Positions 56,444-64,000 of a stretch of 64,000 nucleotides of DNA are shown here, piece after piece; positions within the stretch are counted from its first letter, which is position 1; each line of letters opens with the position of its first letter. The notes beneath the pieces were generated by a model. The model did no database searches. It saw nothing but the letters and a program-made list of their open reading frames with translations, and had not been told where the DNA came from. Source of the stretch: Fulvivirga sp. M361. GTDB taxonomy: Bacteria > Bacteroidota > Bacteroidia > Cytophagales > Cyclobacteriaceae. Position numbers and translations under genes: made by a program. The stretch covers positions 62,001-126,000 of the forward strand of contig NZ_VKDC01000011.1 of NCBI RefSeq assembly GCF_007097395.1, in the 5' to 3' direction.

Positions 56444-58030
56444 TTATGATTCCTGCATTTTCTGCTGGAAAGTAATCACGATAAATTCAGCAGGCCTGGC
56501 TACGGCCACTTTTACTGTAATTCTCATAATACCGTCCAACACATCATTAGGTGTCATTGTCGTTCCTATACCTGCCAATACTTCATAAGCATCTCCAGGG
56601 GTAAGCCCTACCAATCCGCCTTGCCTCCAGATATCGTTCAGGAAAGAAGAGATCATACTTCGCACTAACACCCAGGTGCCCGAGTTATTGGGTTCATAAA
56701 CATAGGCTTTCGCTGCGGCCTTGATAGACTGTTCTATGAAAGTGATCGTTCTTCTTACATTGATGTACCTCCAGTCCTGGCTGTTACCATCCAACGTTCG
56801 TGCTCCCCACACTTTTGTGCCTTCGCCTACAAATGAACGTATAGCATTGACAGATTTACCTGTAACCGTCACATTAAGGTCTTCCTGATCATCATGTGTA
56901 AGCTTGATAACCGGTGATATAACGCTATTCACACTTACATTGGCCGGTGCTTTCCAGACTCCACGTTCACCATCCACCATAGAATAGATGCCTGCCATAG
57001 CTGCCGAAGGTGGCAAGATGTTAAGGTGAGTTCTAATACCTTGCATCACTTTTTTAAAGGCCGGACTCACTACATTTAAGGTCTGTGACAGGCTTTCAAC
57101 ATCCACATCAGCCTGGCCTAACTTTTTCAGTTCCGCCTTAATCTCTTCAGCTTTTTTTGCATTTGCCGCCTGCTGATCCGCTTCTTTAGCAATCACATCC
57201 TGCAACAGGTCCAGGTTAGAGATATTCTTAAAGTCTACTTCGTCACTTTCCACCACTGCGGTATACACCCATGGGTAATAGGCCGCACCATAGGCAAGAA
57301 AGTTAGATCCTACACCTTCTCTGAATTTAGTGATCACATCATTTTTATCGTATGTACGGGACTTGATTCCATTATAAACATCCAGTATCGCGAAACGACT
57401 TTTCATTTTGTAACCACAATGTGTAAGCATTTCCTGCTGTAAAGAGTAGCAATCACCTTCTTCCAGCATTACTGCTTCAGGTACTACCAACATGGTAGGT
57501 TCATCTTCTCCGATCAGTGACTGAATACTATCTGATAAAGCTTTTTTACTTATGGTGTTTGTTTTTGCCGGAACTGCGGCAGCTTTGCTTTCGCCTTTGG
57601 CCCCTTTGCCATCTTTACTTGCTTCGGCTGCAGGAGCAGCATCTGTAGCAGTATAAGTACCGGCTGATACGATAAAACAGGTACTGCCTCCGTTGGCAAA
57701 GAACATCCTTATGCTATCATATAATATAAATCTGGAGGATGAGTCAGGTACCACTTTATATCCTTTACCTGCCACTTCAACATCGAAATTTTCATCTCCT
57801 GAAGCGCTCTGGATATTGAACGTAGTTCTGGTACCTCCACCAAATATGTTGTGGAATTCAGTTAGTGAACTGATTCGGACGGGCATATGGATCAATGACT
57901 GACCATCTCTGCGTGCTTTTTCCGTATATCCGATAAATGCCGGTACCGCCGTAGAGATACCTGCTACGGAATTAGGAAAGGCGTTTTTTTCTTCAATGTA
58001 AACGCCTGGGGTAGCTAAGGTTTGTGCCAT
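56444..58030 (-). CDS. eCIS tail sheath protein (Afp2-4-like)
   Basis: A 528-aa contractile sheath subunit. The N-terminus TPGVYIEEKNAFPNSVAGISTAVPAFIGYT and the C-terminal region (WRYINVRRTITFIEQSIKAAAKAYVYEPN, NDIWRQGGLVGLTPGDAYEV) are characteristic. Two insertions stand out: a low-complexity Ala/Lys/Gly stretch at about 128-157 and a charged, coiled-coil-like stretch at about 280-325. It is the only sheath gene in the window, whereas Afp has three. It should assemble around the tube and drive ejection by contraction. Confidence 0.95.
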   Translation of the reverse strand: MAQTLATPGVYIEEKNAFPNSVAGISTAVPAFIGYTEKARRDGQSLIHMPVRISSLTEFHNIFGGGTRTTFNIQSASGDENFDVEVAGKGYKVVPDSSSRFILYDSIRMFFANGGSTCFIVSAGTYTATDAAPAAEASKDGKGAKGESKAAAVPAKTNTISKKALSDSIQSLIGEDEPTMLVVPEAVMLEEGDCYSLQQEMLTHCGYKMKSRFAILDVYNGIKSRTYDKNDVITKFREGVGSNFLAYGAAYYPWVYTAVVESDEVDFKNISNLDLLQDVIAKEADQQAANAKKAEEIKAELKKLGQADVDVESLSQTLNVVSPAFKKVMQGIRTHLNILPPSAAMAGIYSMVDGERGVWKAPANVSVNSVISPVIKLTHDDQEDLNVTVTGKSVNAIRSFVGEGTKVWGARTLDGNSQDWRYINVRRTITFIEQSIKAAAKAYVYEPNNSGTWVLVRSMISSFLNDIWRQGGLVGLTPGDAYEVLAGIGTTMTPNDVLDGIMRITVKVAVARPAEFIVITFQQKMQES

Positions 58031-58055
58031 AGTTGAGAGTTTATTTTTGAACTGT

Positions 58056-59114
58056 TTATATATAAATTAATATCTCAGAATAAATTTTAGAATTCGCATC
58101 TCGCGTCTCCGGTTTTATTGAATCAATTGGTGGTACAGGAAGCCTTTTTACCAATACTTTGTTGGCAGCTGTCCCTCCATTCTTTTTTCTTAATTGAAAA
58201 TGAAAGTTTGAATATTCCATCAAAGGCAAAGCCTCATTTGAACTAAAACTTAATGCCATTTCACCATCTACCAACTTCACTTCTTCCGGAGTACTAAAAC
58301 TTACTCCTTTCTTTTCGCTGAATATGGTAGTACCCTTCATATCTTTTACATATTTAGAAACCACCATATACTTCCAAAAAGTAGACCTTGCCCGAAAGTT
58401 GATATTAAAGTTATAAAAGGGAAGTGGTTGACCAATATCAATACTATTCAAAAGCTCTTTTTTCATATCATATGTAAGTTCTACCTGAACTAAAGCCAAA
58501 GGAGGCTGTTTGATACGATCAGCCATTGCCACGAAATTTTCTTTTTCCTTGTTGTTAACATAAAATGAGTATTTACCCTCAGGCAAATTAGTGAAGCTTG
58601 TACTTGATGATATTTCGGGATTAACCTCCTTTTCAAAAACTAAATTGCCATTATCATCCCTGAGTTGTAACTCACCGGTTCCATCCGCAACCTTATAATC
58701 AAAGTAATTAGGTCTTACATGACAGACATCCTTTCCGTTTACAAATTCGTCCTTATGGAGCCTTGTAGTTCCATCAGAGGAACCCCCTGGATTCTTAAAA
58801 AACAGTATACTATTACGGTGTTCAGTAGGTAAATCCGTGATATTTCTGAAATAAACATTGTTCGTAGTCATCCAGAAAGAAAAGGTAAGGTCTATCTTTT
58901 CCAGCTTATATTTAAACCCTTCAATGCGTTCTGCATCATGAAGAACATGCAATACGCCATCTTCCTGACGCAATAAAAGGCCAAGTTTATTAATAAGTTG
59001 TGCTGTGCTCCTGGAAGGTATAAAATTGATATCTCTACCTCCACGACCCGCATAGTAAGTGTGTGTTACGTTTATAGTAAATAAGGACTTAAACTGAAAT
59101 TGGAGGTCAATCAT
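58056..59114 (-). CDS. Unassigned eCIS-operon protein, 352 aa
   Basis: No known domain is recognised. The N-terminal 100 residues (MIDLQFQFKSLFTINVTHTYYAG, FKYKLEKIDLTFSFWMTTNN) and the middle read as beta-sandwich folds; a NLPEGKYSFYVNNKE segment at about 190-205 resembles an Ig/carboxypeptidase-regulatory-like domain. It has no signal or membrane segment, so it is probably assembled in the cytoplasm. Its place between the terminator/cap gene (5 bp away) and the sheath (25 bp away) suggests a structural part of the upper end of the particle, such as a cap adaptor or collar. This role is inferred from position only. Confidence 0.75.
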   Translation of the reverse strand: MIDLQFQFKSLFTINVTHTYYAGRGGRDINFIPSRSTAQLINKLGLLLRQEDGVLHVLHDAERIEGFKYKLEKIDLTFSFWMTTNNVYFRNITDLPTEHRNSILFFKNPGGSSDGTTRLHKDEFVNGKDVCHVRPNYFDYKVADGTGELQLRDDNGNLVFEKEVNPEISSSTSFTNLPEGKYSFYVNNKEKENFVAMADRIKQPPLALVQVELTYDMKKELLNSIDIGQPLPFYNFNINFRARSTFWKYMVVSKYVKDMKGTTIFSEKKGVSFSTPEEVKLVDGEMALSFSSNEALPLMEYSNFHFQLRKKNGGTAANKVLVKRLPVPPIDSIKPETRDANSKIYSEILIYI

Positions 59115-59119
59115 AAAAA

Positions 59120-59662
59120 CTAGAAATTGGTGCCAAATCCTGAAAATGGAACGTCATTACTGGTAAGTACACCCTCCTGGAAGGTCACCATTCGTACTTT
59201 ATATAAGATAGACGGAAGGTATTTTCCTCCTATTGTACCCCAAAGGTGACTAAGGTTTTGTAAGTCCTGGTTAACAATTTCGAACGTTAATTTATCTACG
59301 CTATTATCCAACTCAGGCGTATTACGATGGTTCATCACTTTATGGGCCTGAAAAAAACTGATAACTGCTGACAAATACCGAAGACCTTCAGCATAGTTGC
59401 CATCATTGAATGAAGCTGAGAAAAGCAGGAAAAGGTTCATGTTAATAGGGCGATACGTATTCCCCGAATGATTTTTCTGGTTAACCGTTTCCTGCTGTAA
59501 ATTTACCAGGCTCAAAATAATCTTATCCGGTTCCGTCACAGCCATAGAGCCATCCGGGTTCACAATATTGGAAACGATTACCTTTTCCTCTGACTGACCA
59601 AAACGCTTGGTGATGTAGTCATTCGCTAATTCCGCTATCACAGAAACTGCTGAATAGATCAT
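59120..59662 (-). CDS. DUF4255 tail terminator/cap protein (Afp16-like)
   Basis: A 180-aa DUF4255 protein: SVIAELANDYITKRFG at the start, the IVNPDGSMAVTEPDKIILSLVNLQQE segment, and YRPINMNLFLLFSASFNDGNYAEGLRYLSAVISFFQAHKVM. Afp16-type proteins end the tube and sheath and are needed for particle stability. Here it opens the operon. The leader upstream of its ATG holds an AT-rich hairpin and two direct repeats. Confidence 0.93.
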   Translation of the reverse strand: MIYSAVSVIAELANDYITKRFGQSEEKVIVSNIVNPDGSMAVTEPDKIILSLVNLQQETVNQKNHSGNTYRPINMNLFLLFSASFNDGNYAEGLRYLSAVISFFQAHKVMNHRNTPELDNSVDKLTFEIVNQDLQNLSHLWGTIGGKYLPSILYKVRMVTFQEGVLTSNDVPFSGFGTNF

Positions 59663-59664
59663 AT

Positions 59665-59750
59665 ATTATAAGTTCTGAACATGCAAAAGACTTATAATCT
59701 TAATGCATTTATTTAATCTTATTTTGCCAATTATAGACCTATTAATGCAT
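59665..59750 (-). promoter_or_regulatory. Leader of the eCIS operon: hairpin and paired 9-bp repeats
   Basis: ATTATAAGT (59665-59673) and its exact reverse complement ACTTATAAT (59690-59698) form a 9-bp stem whose end lies 2 bp from the DUF4255 start codon, so it would cover the ribosome-landing region. Upstream are two TTAATGCAT copies (59700-59708 and 59742-59750), 42 bp apart, about four helical turns, each with the ATGCAT palindrome. These could be operator sites. No proven promoter motif was identified. Confidence 0.4.
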
Positions 59751-59787
59751 AATAATAATATTCTGTTATGTATACCGTTATATTATG

Positions 59788-61611
59788 TCAAGGTAAGTCT
59801 TTCTCACTCAAAAACTGTCTACTTACCCACAAAAATATTATTGCACCAATAATGAAGCCTCCTAACAAGAAGACTATCTCACGCGCACCGGTAAACTGCA
59901 TAGCAATAAATATTAATGCTACCAATAGAATTATCAAAAGCGCTAACCCTCCCTTAATCACGATGTTAAGCATTCTTTTAAAACGACATCCGTACCTATA
60001 CAATACAAAGAAACCGATCATACTAACACCGAAAACCGCACCAAAAATGCCAAATAACGGCCGTGGATTTCTTAGAAGATAATTTGGGTTTTTAATTATT
60101 CTAAAGGCTAACCCTAACCATCTTCTCCATGAAAGTCGCTTACTTCTGGCAGTAACTGCCGCCAGTTTTAGTTGATCTTCACTCAAAGCAAACTTTGCTG
60201 CCAGTAGTTTCCAAAGGTCCGGGTAGCCGTTGTCATAGCCTAAAGCCCATATTCCAATACCTCCTAGTTGTTTCTCTTTGACCCAATCATATTTCTTGGC
60301 CAAGGTCAAACTATCTTCATACCACAGTTGTCGATAGTTATTTTGTTTATCACGATAAACGTAAAACTTACTTTTACTGACTTCATCTTCACAGCATGGC
60401 AGTTCTCCATGTTCTTTTCGTATATTTCTGTACATCGGATAACGTACAAATCGCTTTACTTTAGAAGGAAACTTGAGATCATTAGTCTCCCACTCCGCGC
60501 CATAATAAGGCAGACCTAACAGAAGTTTGTTGGAAGGAGCGCCCCCTACCAGATATTCATCCACTGCATTTTGGAGGTTATATTCCCACCAGGTCTGGCC
60601 GCTATTAAGAGGGGCTACAGGGCCGGCTACTTTACTATTGGCACCATAAAATTCGTAGCCCATTATGATATACAGGTCTACATGACTGTTAAGTTGCCTC
60701 AGGTCATACACACGATCAAAATCAATGGGAGGAACGGCAAGAGTGATCATGTAGTCCTTTTTAGCAGACCGTAAGCTGGAAGACAGGTCTATAATAAAAT
60801 TGGTAAATTGCTTACCGCTAAAGGAGGGGATACTTTCAAAATCAATATTCACCCCATCTGCATTCCGCTCTCTAAGTAAGGTAATTAACGTACTGATAAA
60901 ATTTTGCTGAGCTTCAAGGTTAGATAAAAAGGTAGCATTATTTGTAGCACCAAAATTGGTTACGCTGAGTAGTACTTTGGTATCATGCTTATGCGCAGAA
61001 TCCACCAACGCTGTAGTTTTCCAATCGTGTATAGTTTTATATCCGCCTGTGCCCGGATCTAGTTCATAGGAAAAATACGCTACTGCAGACAGCAACGAGA
61101 AATTATAGCTCTTATAAGCGGTGCCCATCCAATAAGGGTGCCACCCAAAAACTTTAGAAGTACTATCAATAACATGTTTTTTCTTATAGGCGTTGCCGTG
61201 TGTCAATAAGTAGTATTTCTCCCAGGCATTTTCAGAATTGTAAACTTTCTTGGGTCTTCTTTTTTTAACAGAGAGCACCCTGTTTTTAAAATAAGTAGTG
61301 TCAATAAATCCCTGGGCAGTAACTCCACCACCTTCATCCAACTGAGCATCCTGATTGACTTCCATAAGTGAATCCAGCAGAGCTTGTTCATCCTGTTGTG
61401 GTTTGGGTCCTGATTCGGTCGGTCCTTCTACATAAGTGGTATCCGGCTTCTCTTCTTCTGCCTGTTGTGGCGCCTGCTCCTGACGCCTTCCGCTCTCTAT
61501 CAGTTCGTTGATCTTCCCTTTGATAAGATCTTTCGATACGTTCCTCTCTTGCTGGGCCCAGGTGTTTGAAAAAAACATTGTAAAAATTAAGAACAGAAGG
61601 GGTAATCTCAT
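59788..61611 (-). CDS. Membrane-anchored GH18-family protein
   Basis: A 607-aa protein with a signal peptide (cleavage near NTWAQ), a Gln/Glu-rich linker to about 95, a GH18 TIM barrel at about 150-470 and three membrane segments at about 517-538, 551-571 and 578-597. The GH18 signature is D252-G-V-N-I-D257-F-E259, with Glu259 as catalytic acid; MGYEFYG (317-323) and GIGIWALGYDNG (451-462) are further family strands. The enzyme should face the periplasm, held in the inner membrane. It could act on peptidoglycan or other GlcNAc polymers. It lies 125 bp upstream of the injection-system operon on the same strand, and may serve particle release, but a separate role is possible. Confidence 0.88.
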   Translation of the reverse strand: MRLPLLFLIFTMFFSNTWAQQERNVSKDLIKGKINELIESGRRQEQAPQQAEEEKPDTTYVEGPTESGPKPQQDEQALLDSLMEVNQDAQLDEGGGVTAQGFIDTTYFKNRVLSVKKRRPKKVYNSENAWEKYYLLTHGNAYKKKHVIDSTSKVFGWHPYWMGTAYKSYNFSLLSAVAYFSYELDPGTGGYKTIHDWKTTALVDSAHKHDTKVLLSVTNFGATNNATFLSNLEAQQNFISTLITLLRERNADGVNIDFESIPSFSGKQFTNFIIDLSSSLRSAKKDYMITLAVPPIDFDRVYDLRQLNSHVDLYIIMGYEFYGANSKVAGPVAPLNSGQTWWEYNLQNAVDEYLVGGAPSNKLLLGLPYYGAEWETNDLKFPSKVKRFVRYPMYRNIRKEHGELPCCEDEVSKSKFYVYRDKQNNYRQLWYEDSLTLAKKYDWVKEKQLGGIGIWALGYDNGYPDLWKLLAAKFALSEDQLKLAAVTARSKRLSWRRWLGLAFRIIKNPNYLLRNPRPLFGIFGAVFGVSMIGFFVLYRYGCRFKRMLNIVIKGGLALLIILLVALIFIAMQFTGAREIVFLLGGFIIGAIIFLWVSRQFLSEKDLP

Positions 61612-61976
61612 GCAGTAGGAGTGTTAAAAGCCTTTAGAATTTTTATGCCCTTTTTCAATCATTTCCAGTTCATTTTTGAGCATTTTTTGCAACGAAGAAT
61701 TAGCCTATCAAAATCCAATACTCTTATTAAAAAAATCAATGAAAAACTATCTATAACTTCATTGAAATAAAAACATATTTTTAAGGATAATTACTCTAAA
61801 ATAAAACCACAGGCTGAAACAAAGAAATTATAAAGAAGCTTTTTTTTCAAAAAATAAAATCATAAAATGGTGATGATCAACTTCACATAATTAAATCAAT
61901 ATTAGATATATTACTAAAATTTTCCTTTTTAATCAGTTAACAAACTTATAGCCAGACACTTAATACCAACCCTCCT
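61612..61976. other. AT-rich divergent intergenic region
   Basis: These 365 bp separate the GH18 gene (minus) from the next gene (plus) and should contain both promoters. The sequence is very AT-rich with poly-A and poly-T runs (for example near 61835-61848). No RNA gene, clear operator or repeat was recognised. Confidence 0.4.
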
Positions 61977-62585
61977 ATGAACAAACCTTCATGCCTTACT
62001 CTTTGGTCCATTGGTCTTTTTTTATCCTCTATTTCTTATGCTCAGGAGGTGGATACAACAGCTTCCAAAAATGAGATGATTACCCGCTTTAAAACACTGG
62101 ATGTAAGCTATCTGGGAACCACTCAAAACTGCATACCCTATGACGTATATGCGCTCAAATATTATAACTCCTGGATTCTTACGATCATAGAAAAAGAAAC
62201 GTTAGGCATTTTCATAACACGTCCTCCAAGAAGTGACGAACAGATACATACTGGTTCTCAGTATTTTATGCAGGGAGCCTCCTATTTGGTTGAGTTTAAG
62301 AATTATCTAAAAAAGAAATCCAGACGTAAAGTGGTCAACGACCTGGAGCTTTACGGTTTTTATAAATTAAATCGTTTGGGAAAACGAACTATGCGCGGGT
62401 TACTCCTGATAGAACTCCCTGACACCCGTGAACAGGCAGAACCTTCATTCTTTTTATTCAAGTTTTTCCATAATCTATTCTCCAAAGCAGAGATGCCTGA
62501 AGACGATAGAATTAAACCCAACCTGGAAGAAAAAATTAAGCCTGCAGAAGACAAGGTAAACGAACAGTTAGATAAAATTAAGTGA
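61977..62585 (+). CDS. Exported protein of unknown function
   Basis: A 202-aa protein with a signal peptide (cleavage near ISYAQ). The mature part has a short beta-rich core (VYALKYYNSWILTIIEKETLGIFITRP), a basic patch KKKSRRK at about 114-120, and a charged helical C-terminus with repeated E-x-x-x-K segments. No family is recognised. It is transcribed away from the injection-system cluster and converges on the glutaredoxin-like gene with 34 bp between the stops. Confidence 0.75.
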   Translation: MNKPSCLTLWSIGLFLSSISYAQEVDTTASKNEMITRFKTLDVSYLGTTQNCIPYDVYALKYYNSWILTIIEKETLGIFITRPPRSDEQIHTGSQYFMQGASYLVEFKNYLKKKSRRKVVNDLELYGFYKLNRLGKRTMRGLLLIELPDTREQAEPSFFLFKFFHNLFSKAEMPEDDRIKPNLEEKIKPAEDKVNEQLDKIK

Positions 62586-62619
62586 TATTACCTGGTCCTA
62601 TGACCAACTTCTTGAGCTT

Positions 62620-62880
62620 TTATAATTCTCTTAGTCCATATTTTTCAAGAAACTTATCCAATTCGGATAAACTTGGGTTTTTAAGGAAATCAGTGCCATA
62701 AACTACGGTAGGAAATTTCAATTCTCCATTATACAAATCACGCACTGCTTTTTCAGCATCCTTATTGGTTTCAACGTTAAAATCATCAAACTCCACCCAA
62801 ATGGATTGCAGGTAATTACGAATATTGGATGATTTAAGGCACCAATCAGCGCCGTAAAGCTTAAGTTTTTGATCAGACAC
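62620..62880 (-). CDS. Glutaredoxin-like monothiol thioredoxin-fold protein
   Basis: An 86-aa thioredoxin-fold protein. The active-site motif is C14-L-K-S17 after GADW, a monothiol CxxS form. The cis-proline is in KFPTVVYG and the C-terminal helix in SLSELDKFLEKYGL. Length and order match short glutaredoxins, such as mycoredoxin- or NrdH-like forms. It overlaps the antiporter gene by 8 bp, which suggests co-expression. The CxxS motif would favour mixed-disulfide reduction over dithiol exchange. Confidence 0.85.
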   Translation of the reverse strand: MSDQKLKLYGADWCLKSSNIRNYLQSIWVEFDDFNVETNKDAEKAVRDLYNGELKFPTVVYGTDFLKNPSLSELDKFLEKYGLREL

Positions 62881-64000
62881 CGGATGTTAGTTTTAATGGT
62901 TTTGAAAGCACAGGGTGAATTTTTTCAGCATTATTAACAATAAATGGGGTAACAGACATCAATAAAATAGAAACGGCCAAAAAGATCTGGTAGTTGTTTT
63001 TACTTATCAATTCATATTCCAAACCACTTTGCGCCAGAACAAAAGAAAACTCTCCTATCTGGGCAATAGAAAACCCAATGGCCAGTGCGGTAGACCAGTT
63101 CATCTTTAAAATTTTCGCTGCCAGTATACCCGCCGCTGCTTTAATCAGCAACGCAAAGAAAAACCAAAATACGATCCAGAGAACATCGGTAAGGAATATT
63201 CTGTAGTCCAACAACATTCCCATAGAAATGAAAAAGAAACTCATAAAGACATATCTAAAAGGCAAAAAACATGAGATCGCCATCCGGTTATAATCGGTCT
63301 CAGCGATAATAAGGCCCGCGATAAAAGCGCCCAACGCTAATGAAAGGCCTAGTTTTTCAGTCAGCAGCGCTATTCCTGTTACAATAAAAACGGTAGCGAT
63401 GAGAAATACTTCCTGGCTCTGGATCTTCATGACGGTTTTCAAAAAGAAAGGAATTACGAAACGTGCCAGTGCATAGGCTATACCTCCCATAAGTACCAAT
63501 TTGCCTAAAAGCCATAATAACTCTTCCCCGGCATTTCCTCCGGCCCCAGCCAGTAAAGGGGTAAAAAGCATCAATGGCACAATCATGATGTCCTGAAAAA
63601 GCAAAATGGCCAAAATAAATTTTCCATGCTGTGTAGCCATTTTATTACGGTCCTGAAGTGTTTTGACCACAATAGCTGTGCTGCTTAAGGCATAGAGGAA
63701 CCCCCAAAAGAAGCTTTCCTCTATTGAGGGACGCATCATCAACCAAATAAATCCCGCCGTAAGAAAAATTGTCAATAACACCTGCGATGCGCCACCGATA
63801 AGCACATAATTTTTAATGCGTTTTAGGTTGGCAAAGGAAAATTCCAACCCGACAGTGAATAGCAGCAGGATAATACCAATTTCAGCATAAACCTCTACTT
63901 CATCCATGTCAGCAAAATAGCTGGTGGTATTGGGGCTTAGCAATACACCCGTAATCAGGTAGCCTATGATGTATCGTATCTTTAGAAATTTACATACGAT
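62873..64000 (-). CDS. Kef/CPA2-type monovalent cation:proton antiporter, 5' truncated by window edge
   Basis: The frame is open to the window edge (375 residues visible), starting IRYIIGYLITGVLLSPNTTSYF, a typical CPA2 segment. About ten membrane segments follow, with EIGIILLLFTVGLEFSF, LALGAFIAGLIIAETDYN and GFSIAQIGEFSFVLAQSG, the standard family motifs. The protein ends soon after the last membrane segment, with no RCK/TrkA nucleotide-binding domain. It probably exchanges K+ or Na+ for protons. Its 3' end overlaps the glutaredoxin-like gene. Confidence 0.92.
   Translation of the reverse strand: MVCKFLKIRYIIGYLITGVLLSPNTTSYFADMDEVEVYAEIGIILLLFTVGLEFSFANLKRIKNYVLIGGASQVLLTIFLTAGFIWLMMRPSIEESFFWGFLYALSSTAIVVKTLQDRNKMATQHGKFILAILLFQDIMIVPLMLFTPLLAGAGGNAGEELLWLLGKLVLMGGIAYALARFVIPFFLKTVMKIQSQEVFLIATVFIVTGIALLTEKLGLSLALGAFIAGLIIAETDYNRMAISCFLPFRYVFMSFFFISMGMLLDYRIFLTDVLWIVFWFFFALLIKAAAGILAAKILKMNWSTALAIGFSIAQIGEFSFVLAQSGLEYELISKNNYQIFLAVSILLMSVTPFIVNNAEKIHPVLSKPLKLTSGV

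Noticed and set aside
41337-59662. Reading the contractile cluster as a type VI secretion system or a prophage.
   Set aside because: No TssJLM membrane complex, TssBC pair, ClpV, portal, terminase or capsid gene is visible; tape measure, DUF4255, DUF5908 and Afp11/12-type genes fit eCIS.

Overview
The window is a 64-kb chromosomal segment of a Bacteroidota bacterium, most likely a free-living Cytophagales-type organism. The grounds are two SusC/SusD loci with ECF sigma/FecR regulation, three secreted proteins with C-terminal type IX secretion (T9SS) sorting domains, many lipoproteins, ASPIC/UnbV-type FG-GAP lipoproteins, few Shine-Dalgarno sites and an AT-rich composition. The assignment rests on gene families only; no rRNA or tRNA was seen.

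Layout. (1) 1-13433, plus strand: a nutrient-uptake locus made of a truncated ECF sigma factor, FecR anti-sigma, SusC with an STN signalling domain, SusD, a T9SS-exported alpha/beta hydrolase, a D-serine dehydratase/D-threonine aldolase-like PLP enzyme, a beta-helix lipoprotein, an M20 peptidase and a second alpha/beta hydrolase. No glycoside hydrolase is present, so the cargo may be an esterified or amino-acid-containing compound. (2) 13677-30931, minus strand, converging on the first: ECF sigma, FecR, SusC, SusD, two coupled FG-GAP/UnbV lipoproteins, a small ORF and a T9SS-exported beta-helix/CBM6 protein. A perfect 16-bp hairpin followed by T-runs lies between SusD and the lipoproteins. (3) 31416-41146: a TauE/SafE permease, a large T9SS-exported subtilisin, a DUF4197 lipoprotein, an ECF sigma factor paired with a membrane protein that looks like an anti-sigma/beta-barrel fusion, and a lipoprotein of cadherin-like repeats. 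(4) 41337-59662, minus strand: an 18-kb contractile injection system operon of the extracellular (eCIS; Afp/PVC/MAC-like) type. In transcription order it encodes a DUF4255 terminator/cap protein, an unassigned 352-aa protein, one sheath, two tubes, DUF5908, a LysM hub, a VgrG-like spike, PAAR, gp25, a baseplate J-like wedge, a short fibre-like protein, a 64-aa protein, a second large baseplate protein and a tape-measure protein. Just upstream in the same orientation is a GH18 protein with three C-terminal membrane segments. (5) 61977-64000: a secreted unknown protein, a monothiol glutaredoxin-like protein, and the 3' part of a Kef/CPA2-type antiporter that runs off the window.

The genes suggest a surface-feeding bacterium that senses substrates through SusC-STN/FecR/sigma relays. 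The injection particle is the most notable system. It lacks a recognisable AAA+ ATPase (Afp15 role) and any obvious toxin inside the window, has a single sheath gene with two insertions, a very small putative fibre, and an unusual membrane-anchored GH18 neighbour.
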